Assembly (NCBI RefSeq): GCF_900114375.1
Contig: NZ_FOSV01000006.1
Span: 23,679-87,678, forward strand
Source of the DNA: Methylorubrum salsuginis
GTDB lineage: Bacteria > Pseudomonadota > Alphaproteobacteria > Rhizobiales > Beijerinckiaceae
Direction: 5' to 3'
DNA: 64,000 nt
The position numbers were made by a program, and so were the translations under genes. The notes under the pieces are model-generated. The model worked only from the letters and a program-made list of their open reading frames with translations, made no database searches and was not told where the DNA came from. Within the stretch, counting starts at the first letter, position 1, and each line of letters begins with the position of its first letter. Below are positions 45,872 to 57,452 of the stretch, piece by piece.

Positions 45872-46870
45872 ATGCCGGATCACGGCCTGACCCGAGCCCG
45901 GACGATGGGCCCCATCGCCGAGGCCGTCCGGATGGCGGGCGGATCGCTCGCGCGGGTGTTCGGCCGGGCCGGGATGCCGCTGAGCCTCCTCGACACGCCC
46001 GACCGGCTGATCCTGCTGCGCGATCAGCTCGCGCTGGTCGAGGCCGCGATCCGCGAGATCGGCGATCCGGCCCTGCCGGCCCGCCTCTCGACAGCCACCG
46101 GCATCGCCGGGCTCGGGCCCATCGGCACGCAGGTCCGCTCGTCGGACAGTCTGGGTGCAGCGTTGCGGCGGGTCGAAACCGTGACGCCGCAGCTTCTCCA
46201 GACGGCGACTTGGACCGGCCTGCGCCGACGCGGCACGGAGGCCTTCTACGGGTACGCCGTCACCGAGCGGATCGAGGCGGGGCGGCAGGCGAACGAGGTG
46301 CTGGCGCTCGGATACCTGCTCGGCACCGTCCGCCACTTCCTCGGCGCCGCGTGGCAGCCGGAGCGGGCCGTGGTGACGGGCGCGCACTTGGCGGCCCGCA
46401 GCGAGATCGAGACGCTGTTGGGCTGCACCGTCGTGCTCGGGCCGCGGGCCGGCCTCGTCTTTCCCGCGCATCGCCTCGATGCCGCGAACCCGAGCCGCAC
46501 CGGAGCGTGCGGCGCGAGCGCGGACGCGCCGATCGGCAGCGGTCTCGGGACTTGCGTCGCGCACCTGATCGAACTCGCTCTCGACGAGGCGCGCCCGTCC
46601 ATCGACGGGATCGCCGGCCGTCTCGGGCTGTCGCGGCGGACGCTCCAGCGACGGCTGGAAGCCGAGGGGATGGGCTATGCCGAGATCCAGCGCCGTGTGC
46701 TGATCCGCCGTGCCGAAACGCTGCTCGCGGCCGACCGGCTTCCCATCGGCCGCATCGGGCTCGAACTCGGCTATGCGGACGCGGCCCATTTCAGCCGCGC
46801 CTTCCTCGCATGGACCGGCCTGACGCCACGCCGGTGGCGTGACAGCCGGCGCGGCGGGCCGGAGGCCTGA
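45872..46870 (+). CDS. AraC-family transcriptional regulator
   Basis: 332 residues from the ATG at 45872, with GGGAGGCGCAC upstream. The much longer in-frame extension overlaps the antisense cupin gene and is rejected. The N-terminal 200 residues match the arabinose-binding-like domain of OruR/ArgR-type AraC proteins (RDQLALVEAAIREIGDPALP, LGYLLGTVRHFLG). The C-terminal double helix-turn-helix (about 245-325) has SIDGIAGRLGLSRRTLQRRL and IGRIGLELGYADAAHFSRAF. It shares a 132-base divergent promoter region with the cupin gene, its likely target. Confidence 0.9.
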   Translation: MPDHGLTRARTMGPIAEAVRMAGGSLARVFGRAGMPLSLLDTPDRLILLRDQLALVEAAIREIGDPALPARLSTATGIAGLGPIGTQVRSSDSLGAALRRVETVTPQLLQTATWTGLRRRGTEAFYGYAVTERIEAGRQANEVLALGYLLGTVRHFLGAAWQPERAVVTGAHLAARSEIETLLGCTVVLGPRAGLVFPAHRLDAANPSRTGACGASADAPIGSGLGTCVAHLIELALDEARPSIDGIAGRLGLSRRTLQRRLEAEGMGYAEIQRRVLIRRAETLLAADRLPIGRIGLELGYADAAHFSRAFLAWTGLTPRRWRDSRRGGPEA

Positions 46871-46878
46871 CAACGAAA

Positions 46879-46900
46879 AAGGCCGGGCATGCCCGGCCTT
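46879..46900. terminator. Bidirectional terminator
   Basis: AAGGCCGGGC (46879-46888) and GCCCGGCCTT (46891-46900) form a 10-bp stem with A-run and T-containing flanks. It separates the AraC gene from the convergent end of the serine-cycle block. Confidence 0.9.
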
Positions 46901-46952
46901 CTCCGTCACCGACCCGACATCGTTCCCGCAGGACGATGCGATCGTGAAGACA

Positions 46953-47924
46953 TCACTTCTTCATCGCGTCGGCCTTCTGGATCAGCGCCTCGGCCATGCG
47001 GATCGAGGCGATGTCGATGAGGCGGCCGTCGAGAGCCACGGCGCCGCGGCCGGCCTTGGCGGCCTCTTCCATGGCCTGGAGGATGCGGCGGGCCTTCTCG
47101 ACCTCCTTCTCGGAGGGCGTGAACACGTCGTTGGCGAGCTCGATCTGCGAGGGGTGGATCGCCCACTTGCCCTCGTAGCCGGCGGCGGCGCAGCGGCGGG
47201 CGGCCGAGATGTAGCCGTCCTGGTCCGAGAAGTCGCCGAACGGGCCGTCGATCGGGCGCAGGCCGTAGGCGCGGCAGGCGACCAGCATGCGCTGCTGGGC
47301 GAACAGCCACGGATCCTGCCAATGCGTCTGGCGGTTGCCGGCCTCGTCCTTGTCGGTGAGCACCGAGTAATCCTCGTTGACGCCGCCGATCACGGTCGAG
47401 CGGGTGCGGCAGGAGGCGGCGTAGTCGGCCACGCCGAAGGACATCGCCTCGAGGCGCTTGGAGGAGGTCGCGATCGCCTCGACATTGGCCATGCCCAGCG
47501 CGGTCTCGATCAGCACCTCGAAGCCGAGCTTCTTCTCGCGCTTCTTGGCCTGCTCGATCTGGGTCACCAGCACGTCGATGGCGTAGACGTCCTGCGGCAC
47601 GCCGACCTTGGGGATCAGGATCATGTCGAGGCGCGGGCAGGCCTCCACGATGTCGACGACGTCACGGTACATGTAGTGGGTGTCGAGACCGTTGATGCGG
47701 ATCATCATGGTCTTGTTGCCCCAATCGATCTCGTTCAGGGCCTGGATGATGTTCTTGCGGGCCTGCTCCTTGTCGTCGGGCGCCACCGCGTCCTCGAGGT
47801 CGAGGAAGATCACGTCGGCCGCCGACGAGGCCGACTTCTCCATGAAGGTCGGGTTGGAGCCGGGAACCGCGAGTTCCGAGCGGTGCAGGCGGGGGGTCGC
47901 CTGCTGGATCAGGGTGAAGCTCAT
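46953..47924 (-). CDS. mclA: L-malyl-CoA/beta-methylmalyl-CoA lyase
   Basis: 323 residues from the ATG at 47924. It is a HpcH/HpaI TIM barrel with RSELAVPGSNPTFMEKSASS, DVIFLDLEDAVAPDDKEQAR, RINGLDTHYMYRDV, LIETALGMANVEAIA and GYEGKWAIHPSQIELANDVF. It cleaves malyl-CoA to acetyl-CoA and glyoxylate in the serine cycle and also works in the ethylmalonyl-CoA pathway that regenerates glyoxylate. It is the last gene of the block, separated from ppc by 216 bases that contain a dispersed repeat, so its expression may be partly independent. Confidence 0.96.
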   Translation of the reverse strand: MSFTLIQQATPRLHRSELAVPGSNPTFMEKSASSAADVIFLDLEDAVAPDDKEQARKNIIQALNEIDWGNKTMMIRINGLDTHYMYRDVVDIVEACPRLDMILIPKVGVPQDVYAIDVLVTQIEQAKKREKKLGFEVLIETALGMANVEAIATSSKRLEAMSFGVADYAASCRTRSTVIGGVNEDYSVLTDKDEAGNRQTHWQDPWLFAQQRMLVACRAYGLRPIDGPFGDFSDQDGYISAARRCAAAGYEGKWAIHPSQIELANDVFTPSEKEVEKARRILQAMEEAAKAGRGAVALDGRLIDIASIRMAEALIQKADAMKK

Positions 47925-48065
47925 CGTGATTCCTCCGTTCTTGAGACCGTTTGCCTCGGCACCCGCGTTCTCGCGCGTCGTGCCGTCTATCTCGCGCGCG
48001 GGGCCCGGCCGTCCAGCCGAGCCCAGCGACACGTGAGCCTGATCGTTCGCCTCAGCGCATCGTCC

Positions 48066-48140
48066 CCTCGGGCCGATGCTCTGGGTTCTCGTGCCGCATC
48101 GGCTTGTCCGAAAGCCGGTTCCCACCTTTCGGGCCGATGC
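48066..48140 (+). repeat. Dispersed intergenic repeat, family B, copy 1
   Basis: Contains GTGCCGCATCGGCTTGTCCG, AAAGCCGGTTCCCACCTTTC and GGGCCGATGCTC, almost identical to 62771-62857 and close to 62106-62196. GCATCGGC at one end pairs with GCCGATGC at the other, with an internal CGGCTT..AAGCCG stem. It ends at the ppc stop codon. Confidence 0.9.
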
Positions 48141-50912
<2,772 letters not shown>

Positions 50913-50996
50913 GGGAATCCCCCCTGGCGAGGTTTTTTCGGAAGTCATCAGGCCGCAATCTGCGGGAGGGCGGGTCGCCTCCGTCCACGGGGCACG

Positions 50997-51094
50997 CTCC
51001 TCCCTGTTTCAGGGAGGAGGCAGGCGGTGGGGTCGTGCCGGATGACGGTCGCCGCCGCCGTGTGCCCCCGCCCCTCCCGGGTCGGGGAGGGGCG
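50997..51094. terminator. Two hairpins between mtkB and ppc
   Basis: CTCCTCCCTG (50997-51006) pairs with CAGGGAGGAG (51010-51019), a perfect 10-bp stem with loop TTT. A second stem brings CGCCCCTCCC (from 51069) against GGGGAGGGGCG (to about 51094). Neither has a clean T-run on the minus strand, so attenuation or mRNA processing is as likely as termination. Confidence 0.75.
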
Positions 51095-51102
51095 AGCGCG
51101 GT

Positions 51103-51993
51103 TTACGCCGCGCGGGCGAGGACGTCGGCCACGGTCTGGCCGAAGGAGCCCGGATCGGGCGCCACCGTCAGCCCGTACGACTTCATGATCTCGGCCTTCT
51201 CGGCGGCGCTGTCGCCGGTCGCCGAGATGATCGCGCCGGCATGGCCCATGCGGCGGCCCTTCGGGGCGGTGAGACCCGCGACGAAGCCGATGACCGGCTT
51301 GGAGAAGTTCTCCTTGATCCAGGCCGAGGCCTCGGCCTCCTGCGGGCCGCCGATCTCGCCGATCATCAGCACGGCCTCGGTCTCCGGGTCCTGCTCGAAC
51401 AGGGCGAGGTGATCGAGGAAGGACGAGCCGTTGATCGGGTCGCCGCCGATGCCGACCGAGGTCGAGATGCCGATGCCGAGCTCCTTCATCTGCGCGGCGG
51501 CCTCGTAGCCGAGGGTGCCGGAGCGCGAGATGACGCCGACCTTGCCCGGCAGGTAGATGTGGCCGGGCATGATGCCGAGCATCGACTTGCCGGGCGAGAT
51601 GATGCCGGCACAGTTCGGGCCCACCACCATGGTGCGCTTGTCCTTGGGGTAGCGGCGCAGGTAGCGCTTCACCCGCATCATGTCCTGGGCCGGGATGCCG
51701 TCGGTGATCGAGCAGACGAGCTGCAGGCCGGCATCGGCCGCCTCCATGATCGCGTCCGCGGCGAACGGCGGGGCGACGAAGGTGATCGAAGTCGTGGCAC
51801 CGGTGGCCTCCACCGCCTCCTTGACGGTGTTGAACACCGGCACGCCGCAATGGGTCTTGCCGCCCTTGCCCGGGGTGACGCCGCCGACGACGTTCGAGCC
51901 GTAGGCGATCATTTCCTTGGCGTGGAAGGTGCCCTTGTCGCCCGTGATGCCCTGGACGATGATCGGGGTCTTCTCGTCGATGAGAATGCTCAT
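51103..51993 (-). CDS. mtkB: Malate thiokinase (malate-CoA ligase) alpha-type subunit
   Basis: 296 residues. It is a SucD-like Rossmann and flavodoxin fold: IVQGITGDKGTFHAKEMIAY, GVTPGKGGKTHCGVPVFNTV, SRSGTLGYEAAAQMKELGIG, GGDPINGSSFLDHLALFEQD, and the phospho-His loop in RMGHAGAIISATGDSAAEKA. With MtkA it makes malyl-CoA from malate, CoA and ATP, the substrate of MclA. It follows mtkA by 20 bases. The serine-cycle neighbours identify it as malate rather than succinate thiokinase. Confidence 0.95.
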   Translation of the reverse strand: MSILIDEKTPIIVQGITGDKGTFHAKEMIAYGSNVVGGVTPGKGGKTHCGVPVFNTVKEAVEATGATTSITFVAPPFAADAIMEAADAGLQLVCSITDGIPAQDMMRVKRYLRRYPKDKRTMVVGPNCAGIISPGKSMLGIMPGHIYLPGKVGVISRSGTLGYEAAAQMKELGIGISTSVGIGGDPINGSSFLDHLALFEQDPETEAVLMIGEIGGPQEAEASAWIKENFSKPVIGFVAGLTAPKGRRMGHAGAIISATGDSAAEKAEIMKSYGLTVAPDPGSFGQTVADVLARAA

Positions 51994-52013
51994 GGCGTGA
52001 TCCTCCCCGTTCT

Positions 52014-53186
52014 TTAGCGCTTGGCGCCGTTGCAGGCCTCGACGGCCTTCTTGGCGGCATCCGTCAGAGTGTCGGCGGTGATGAGGTCGAGCCCGCTCTC
52101 CGCGATGATCTTCTTGCCGGCTTCCACGTTGGTGCCGGCCAGACGCACCACCAGCGGCACGTCGATCTTCACTTCCTTGGCCGCCTTCACCACGCCCTCA
52201 GCGACCCAGTCGCAGCGGTTGATGCCGGCGAAGATGTTGACGAGGATCGCCTTCACGTTGCGGTCCGACAGGACGAGCCGGAAGGCGGTCGCGACGCGCT
52301 CAGGCGAGGCACCGCCGCCGACATCGAGGAAGTTTGCCGGCTCACCGCCCGCGTGCTTGATCATGTCCATGGTGGCCATGGCCAGACCCGCGCCGTTGAC
52401 GATGCAGCCGATCTCGCCGTCGAGGCCGATATAGCTGAGGTTGTGCTCGGCGGCCTGGGCCTCGCGCGGATCGCCCTGGGACGGGTCGTGCATGTCCGCG
52501 ATGTTGCGGCGGCGGAACAGGGCGTTGTCGTCGAAGGACATCTTGGCGTCGAGCGCCAGCACGCGGTCGTCCTTGGTGACGACGAGCGGGTTGATCTCCA
52601 GCATGGTGCCGTCGCAATCACGGAACGCCCGGTAGGCGTTCATGATGGTCTTCACCGCGGCCGAGACCTGCTTGATGTTGAGGCCGAGCTGGAACGCGAT
52701 CTCGCGGGCCTGGAACTGCTGCAGGCCGACCGCGGGCTCCACGACCACCTGGATCAGGGCCTCGGGCTCCTTGGCGGCGATCTCCTCGATGTCCATGCCG
52801 CCGCGCTGGGAGGCGATGACGCGCACGCGCTCGGCCTTCCGGTCCAGCACGTAGCCGAGATAGAGCTCACGCTCGAACGGGTCGGCGGTCTCGACGTAGA
52901 CGCGCTGCACCGGCTTGCCGTCGGGGCCGGTCTGAAGCGTGACGAGACGCTTGCCGAGCAGGTCGCGGGCGGCGTCGCGCACCTCGTTGTAGGTGCGGCA
53001 GAGCTTGATGCCGCCGGCCTTGCCGCGGGCGCCGGCATGGATCTGGGCCTTGACCGCCCAGAACGAGCCGCCGAGTTCGGTCGCGGCGTAGACCGCCTGA
53101 TCGGGGCTGAAGGCCACGGCGCCCTTGGGGACGGCGACCCCGAAGCTCGCGAGCAGCTCTTTTGCTTGGTACTCGTGAACGTCCAT
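52014..53186 (-). CDS. mtkA: Malate thiokinase beta-type subunit
   Basis: 390 residues beginning [20 protein letters not shown], the ATP-grasp start shared with SucC. Further motifs are [59 protein letters not shown], and [20 protein letters not shown]. It binds ATP and CoA and pairs with MtkB. There is a 350-base gap upstream of it, so the mtkA-mtkB-ppc part probably has its own promoter in addition to read-through from fch. Confidence 0.95.
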   Translation of the reverse strand: MDVHEYQAKELLASFGVAVPKGAVAFSPDQAVYAATELGGSFWAVKAQIHAGARGKAGGIKLCRTYNEVRDAARDLLGKRLVTLQTGPDGKPVQRVYVETADPFERELYLGYVLDRKAERVRVIASQRGGMDIEEIAAKEPEALIQVVVEPAVGLQQFQAREIAFQLGLNIKQVSAAVKTIMNAYRAFRDCDGTMLEINPLVVTKDDRVLALDAKMSFDDNALFRRRNIADMHDPSQGDPREAQAAEHNLSYIGLDGEIGCIVNGAGLAMATMDMIKHAGGEPANFLDVGGGASPERVATAFRLVLSDRNVKAILVNIFAGINRCDWVAEGVVKAAKEVKIDVPLVVRLAGTNVEAGKKIIAESGLDLITADTLTDAAKKAVEACNGAKR

Positions 53187-53538
53187 CGAGACCTCCTTCG
53201 CGTTTCCTTCGCGTTTCGTTGGAGCGACCTTCGCGGAAAAATTACTTTTCGGGAAGCGGGTCTGCTCTCAATTTTTTCTTTTGTTGTGCTTTAGTTTGCC
53301 TGTCCGACAGAGACTTAGCAGGCTTCTAAAGTATCGGCCGAGCCGTGGAGCGGTCGGAACACGCATCCCACGCACGCTCTGATCTTGCGGTGCGGAGCGG
53401 ACCGGCACCTCGAGGGAGGGCTCGGGACGTCTCGCTCGATCCCTGGACCGCGAACCCCGCTTCGAGACCGAGAGAAGCCCGGCCCCTCGGGACGACGGTC
53501 GAGAGAGGAGAGAGAGGGCCGTGGCCCTCTCTCGTTCC
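53187..53538. promoter_or_regulatory. Gap between fch and mtkA with hairpin and probable promoter
   Basis: 352 bases, no gene. The fch side holds a perfect stem of GAGAGAGGGCC (53510-53520) with GGCCCTCTCTC (53523-53533). The mtkA side (53215-53330) is AT-rich, with TTTTTTCTTTTGTTGTGC and TTAGCAGGC, and may hold an mtkA promoter. The ribosome site for mtkA is GGAGGTC just before the start. Confidence 0.6.
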
Positions 53539-54165
53539 TCAGTTCACCTTGCCCTTGACGACCTCGTAGACCCGCTCGTTGAGTGCGGCGGCCTCGCCCA
53601 GGATCGTCTCGAGTTCCTTGAGCCGCGCCTCGGCGAAGGCACGGTCGTCCAGGCCCTTGGCGTTGACGTAGACGTTGAGGGCCGCCGAACGCAGGCCGGC
53701 GAAGGCGGACAGCACCGCGACGCCGGCATCCGAGATGACGTTGAGGTTGCCCTTGTCGGCGGTGATCTCGGCAAGGTCGATGACCTCGCGGCAGGCGCGG
53801 CAGCAGGCCAGCGGCACGTCGGTCGCGGTCTTCAGCGCCTCCTGGATCTTGGCCGCACGCGCGGCCTTCTCCTCGTCGGTGGTCTTCGGGAGCCCGTAGG
53901 CGCCCATCACCGCGTCGAAGGCCGCGACGTCGTCGGCGATCATGCCGGTGAGCGTCTTGCGCAGGGCCTCGGACTTTTCGAGAACCGCCTTCAGCTCGGC
54001 CTCGACCTCGACGTACTTCTTCTTGCCGATGGTGAGGTTACACACCATCGACACCAGGGCCGCGCCCATGGCGCCGGAGATGGCGGCGGCACCGCCGCCG
54101 CCGGGGGTCGGGGCCGAACTCGCCAGCCCGTCGAGGAATGTTTCGATGCTCTCGGTCGCAGCCAT
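53539..54165 (-). CDS. fch: Methenyltetrahydrofolate cyclohydrolase
   Basis: 208 residues, FTCD-C/cyclodeaminase fold: SIETFLDGLASSAPTPGGGG is the typical start, and NLTIGKKKYVEVEAELKAVL, IADDVAAFDAVMGAYGLPKT and DAGVAVLSAFAGLRSAALNV follow. It interconverts methenyl-H4F and formyl-H4F, working between formate-tetrahydrofolate ligase and MtdA in C1 assimilation. Only three bases separate it from the mtdA stop, so the two are translated together. Confidence 0.95.
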   Translation of the reverse strand: MAATESIETFLDGLASSAPTPGGGGAAAISGAMGAALVSMVCNLTIGKKKYVEVEAELKAVLEKSEALRKTLTGMIADDVAAFDAVMGAYGLPKTTDEEKAARAAKIQEALKTATDVPLACCRACREVIDLAEITADKGNLNVISDAGVAVLSAFAGLRSAALNVYVNAKGLDDRAFAEARLKELETILGEAAALNERVYEVVKGKVN

Positions 54166-54168
54166 GGC

Positions 54169-55035
54169 TCAGGCCATTTCCTTGGCGAGCTTGTAGATCT
54201 CCTCGGCGTCGAACACGCCCTCGCTTGACTCGAACAGCTTGGCGATGCAGGCGCGGTGCAGCTTGAGCTTCAGGCCGCCGATGCCCAACGCACCGAAGGC
54301 GCGCTTGCCGCCGTATTCCTTGCCCTTGTCGGTGGCGTCGATCCCGCCGATGCCGAGCGGCGGCTGGGCGTTGTAGTCGGCCACGATCTCGATCGACGAC
54401 TCGTTCTGCCAGGAAGCCTGCGGCAGCAGCTCGAGGCCGATCGCGCCGGCGGCGAAGACCAGATGGGCGCCCTTCACAACCTCGGAGCGCGAGGCGTCGT
54501 CCGGGGTCTCGGCGGCGGTGACGTTCACCTTGAAACGCTTGTTGACCGAGTCGGCGGCGGCCTGCGCCTTGTCGAGCTTGCGCCCGCACAGCACGACCTC
54601 GGCGCCCTCGCCCGCGAGCAGCGCCGCGGAGCGCATGCCGACCGGGCCGGTGCCGGCGAGCACCACGGCCTTCTTGCCCTTCACCGAGCCGCCCGCCGCC
54701 TTGACGACGAGAGCCACGCCCGCCGCGGCGGTGGTGTTGGAGCCGTTCGAATCCAGCATGCAGGAGACGCGGAACGGGCCGAAGAAGCGCTTCTTCACCG
54801 CCTCGAACACGCGCTCGCCGGCGGCCATGTCGCCGCCGCCGACGAAGATCGCCGTCGACTGCTTCTCCTTGCCGCCGCGGGTGTAGATCGTGCCGTCGAC
54901 ATAGGCGCCGACATTGTCGGGGGTGACGTTGCCGTAGCCGGTGATGTGGTCGGCACCGCCGTCATAGCCGACGACGACGTCGAACACGCTCGGCGTGGCA
55001 TCGGTGTCGAACTGGAAGAGCAGCTTCTTGGACAT
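54169..55035 (-). CDS. mtdA: NADP-dependent methylene-tetrahydrofolate/methylene-tetrahydromethanopterin dehydrogenase
   Basis: 288 residues starting MSKKLLFQFDTDATPSVFDV. The N-terminal catalytic domain has YDGGADHITGYGNVTPDNVG and FFGPFRVSCMLDSNGSNTTA. The Rossmann domain has KAVVLAGTGPVGMRSAALLA and VVLCGRKLDKAQAA, where the Arg fits NADP preference. The enzyme sets the direction of C1 flow between H4F-bound methylene (into the serine cycle) and methenyl. It is unlike FolD. Upstream the hprA-mtdA gap carries a strong hairpin. Confidence 0.97.
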   Translation of the reverse strand: MSKKLLFQFDTDATPSVFDVVVGYDGGADHITGYGNVTPDNVGAYVDGTIYTRGGKEKQSTAIFVGGGDMAAGERVFEAVKKRFFGPFRVSCMLDSNGSNTTAAAGVALVVKAAGGSVKGKKAVVLAGTGPVGMRSAALLAGEGAEVVLCGRKLDKAQAAADSVNKRFKVNVTAAETPDDASRSEVVKGAHLVFAAGAIGLELLPQASWQNESSIEIVADYNAQPPLGIGGIDATDKGKEYGGKRAFGALGIGGLKLKLHRACIAKLFESSEGVFDAEEIYKLAKEMA

Positions 55036-55094
55036 GATTCCTCTGGCCGGTTGGTCATGGGCCGCGATGACGGATCACGCGGCGCGTCTGCGTT

Positions 55095-55132
55095 GAGGAT
55101 GAGCCCGGGGCCGTCCGGCCCCGGTCGTCCTC
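55095..55132. terminator. Hairpin between hprA and mtdA
   Basis: The core stem CCGGGGCCG (55105-55113) / CGGCCCCGG (55116-55124) is flanked by GAGGA-GAGCC.. and ..GTCCTC complementarity. There is no T-run on the minus strand. It lies inside the serine-cycle message. Confidence 0.75.
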
Positions 55133-55178
55133 GCCCCTGAGATTCTTTTCGCAGCGCCGCCCCTTTGGGGCCTGCACA

Positions 55179-56123
55179 TCACGCTTCGACGACGTTCTGC
55201 GGCTTGCCCGCGACGAAGGCCTCGACGTTGTCCACGAGCTGATCGGCGAGGATCTGCATCGCCTCCTTGCTCGCCCAGGCGACGTGCGGGGTGACGATCA
55301 GGTTCGGCAGGTCGGCATCGCACAGGATGTTGCCGTCCTTGGGCGGCTCCTGGGCCACCACGTCGAAGCCGGCGCCGCCGATGGTGCCGTCCTTGAGCGC
55401 CTGAAGCAGGGCCGCCTCGTCCACCAGCCCGCCGCGGGCGGTGTTGATGAGGATCGCCGACTTCTTCATCTTCTTGAGCTGCTCGGCCCCGATCATGTTG
55501 CGGGTGTCGGGGGTGAGCGGCACGTGGAGCGTGATGACGTCCGACTGGGTCAGGATCGTCTCGAGATCGACGAGCCCGTCCTGCGGGAACACGTCGAAGG
55601 CCAGCACCTTCATGCCGAGCGCCTCGGCGCGCTTGGCGATTGACTTGCCGAGCGCCCCGTAGCCGATGATGCCCAGCGTCGAGCCGGCGATGTCGTAGAT
55701 CGGGTAATCGAAGTAGCAGAACTGCTTCGACTTGTTCCAGTCGCCGCGGCGCACGGAATTGGCATAGGGCACGATGGCGCGGCGCAGCGCGAACATCAGG
55801 CCGACCACGTGCTCGGGGACGGTGTTGAAGGCGTAGTTGCGGATGTTGACGACGGTGATGCCTTGCGCCTTCGCCGCGGCCTTGTCGACCACGTCCGTAC
55901 CGGTGGCGGCCACCGCGATCAGCTTCAGGTCGGGAAGCTGCTTCAGCGTGTCGGCGCGCATCGGCACCTTGTTGATGAGGGCGATCTCGGCGCCCTGGAG
56001 CCGCTCGACGATCTCCTCCGGCGTCCAGGTCGACTCGTATTCCTTGTACTCGTGCGGGAAGTTGAATTCGCGAACCGTCGCATCGAGCGACTCGCGATCA
56101 AGGAACACGACTTTCTTCGTCAT
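55179..56123 (-). CDS. hprA: Hydroxypyruvate reductase (glycerate dehydrogenase)
   Basis: 314 residues, D-2-hydroxyacid dehydrogenase family. The catalytic-domain part is KLIAVAATGTDVVDKAAAKA. The NAD-binding domain has GSTLGIIGYGALGKSIAKRA followed by LAFDVFPQDG, where Asp fits NADH use. The catalytic residues sit in INTARGGLVDEAALLQALKD and VTPHVAWASKEAM (Arg, Glu, His). It reduces hydroxypyruvate to glycerate after the transaminase Sga. It is followed by a hairpin before mtdA. Confidence 0.96.
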   Translation of the reverse strand: MTKKVVFLDRESLDATVREFNFPHEYKEYESTWTPEEIVERLQGAEIALINKVPMRADTLKQLPDLKLIAVAATGTDVVDKAAAKAQGITVVNIRNYAFNTVPEHVVGLMFALRRAIVPYANSVRRGDWNKSKQFCYFDYPIYDIAGSTLGIIGYGALGKSIAKRAEALGMKVLAFDVFPQDGLVDLETILTQSDVITLHVPLTPDTRNMIGAEQLKKMKKSAILINTARGGLVDEAALLQALKDGTIGGAGFDVVAQEPPKDGNILCDADLPNLIVTPHVAWASKEAMQILADQLVDNVEAFVAGKPQNVVEA

Positions 56124-56194
56124 TCTGGACCCCTTCCGGCCGACCGGCGCTGGCGTCCGCCGACCTGCGATTCCTCACCTGTTTTTCAATCGTG

Positions 56195-56225
56195 GAAGCG
56201 GCGCCGTCGGAACCGGCGCCGCTTC
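56195..56225. terminator. Hairpin between sga and hprA
   Basis: GAAGCGGCGCCG (56195-56206) pairs with CGGCGCCGCTTC (56214-56225), a perfect 12-bp stem with a 7-base loop, 19 bases before the hprA-side sequence turns AT-rich. No strong T-run is seen on the minus strand. Confidence 0.78.
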
Positions 56226-56243
56226 TTCCTTCGAGGCCGACGA

Positions 56244-57452
56244 TCAGCCCTTGTTGAGCGGGTTCTCGCGCAGGTAGCTGGAGGCCGCCGCGACGCCGGA
56301 GCCGGGGGTCACCTTCACGCCGTTGTCGATGAGCGACATCTCGGCACCGGCGATGGCGCCGAGCAGGGACAGCTCGTTGAGGTCACCGACGTGGCCGATG
56401 CGGAACACCTTGCCGGCGACCTGGGACAGGCCGGCGCCCAGCGCGAGGTTGTAGCGGACATAGGCGTGCTTGATGATCTTGGCCGCGTCCACACCCTCGG
56501 GCGCCAGGATGGCGGTGACGGTGTCGGAGTTCCACTCCGAGGACTTGGCGCAGGTCTTCAGGCCCCAGGCCGCGACCGCCTGGCGGGTCGCCTCGCCGAG
56601 CACGGCGTGGCGGTGGTAGACGTTCTCCAGGCCTTCCTCGAACAGGCAGGCCAGGGCCTCGCGCAGGCCGTAGAGCAGCGGCAGCGGCGGGGTGTAGGGG
56701 AAGTAGCCGCCGGGGTTCTGCTTCTTGTGGTCTTCCCAGTCGAAGTAGACGCGGGCGAGACGGTCGTTGCGGCCGGACTGGCCCTCAGCGGCCTTGAGCG
56801 CCTTCTGGCTGACGCAGATCACGCCGAGGCCGGCGGGCAGCATCAGGCCCTTCTGGGAGCCGGCGATGGCGCAATCGACCTTCCACTCGTCGGCGTAGAA
56901 CGGCAGCGAGCCGATCGAGGACACGCCGTCGACGAACAGCAGGGCCGGGTGGCCGGCGGCGTCGATCGCCTTGCGCACGGCGCCGATGTTCGAGGTCACG
57001 CCGGTGGCGGTCTCGTTATGGACGACCATCACGGCCTTGATCTGGTGATCCTTGTCGGCGCGCAGCGCCTCCTCGATCTTCTCGGGCTTGGCGCCGGTGC
57101 CCCACTCCTCCTCCTGGACGATCACGTCCAGGCCGAGGCGCTGGGCCATGTCGATCCAGAGGTGGCTGAACTGACCGTAGCGGGCGGTCAGAACCTTGTC
57201 GCCGCGGGCCAGCGTGTTGGTCAGCGCCGATTCCCAGATGCCGGTGCCGGAGGCCGGGAACAGGAAGATCGTACCCTCGGTCGAGCCGAACACCTTCTTG
57301 GTGTCCTCGAACAGCGGCTTCGTCAGCGACGGGAAATCGACCGAACGGTGATCCTCGGACTGCACCATCATGGCGCGCATCACGCGGTCCGGGATGTTGG
57401 TCGGGCCGGGAACGAACAGGTGGTTGCGTCCCGGACGTCTCGTTGCCGCCAT
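56244..57452 (-). CDS. sga: Serine-glyoxylate aminotransferase
   Basis: 402 residues from the ATG at 57452 (ribosome site GGAGGAGAC). It is a class V aminotransferase: HLFVPGPTNIPDRVMRAMMV, FLFPASGTGIWESALTNTLA, HNETATGVTSNIGAVRKAID, VDGVSSIGSLPF, and the PLP lysine K201 in AIAGSQKGLMLPAGLGV. It transfers the amino group of serine to glyoxylate, giving hydroxypyruvate and glycine, the first step after serine formation. It is the first gene of the serine-cycle block, so the promoter upstream controls much of the pathway. Confidence 0.97.
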   Translation of the reverse strand: MAATRRPGRNHLFVPGPTNIPDRVMRAMMVQSEDHRSVDFPSLTKPLFEDTKKVFGSTEGTIFLFPASGTGIWESALTNTLARGDKVLTARYGQFSHLWIDMAQRLGLDVIVQEEEWGTGAKPEKIEEALRADKDHQIKAVMVVHNETATGVTSNIGAVRKAIDAAGHPALLFVDGVSSIGSLPFYADEWKVDCAIAGSQKGLMLPAGLGVICVSQKALKAAEGQSGRNDRLARVYFDWEDHKKQNPGGYFPYTPPLPLLYGLREALACLFEEGLENVYHRHAVLGEATRQAVAAWGLKTCAKSSEWNSDTVTAILAPEGVDAAKIIKHAYVRYNLALGAGLSQVAGKVFRIGHVGDLNELSLLGAIAGAEMSLIDNGVKVTPGSGVAAASSYLRENPLNKG

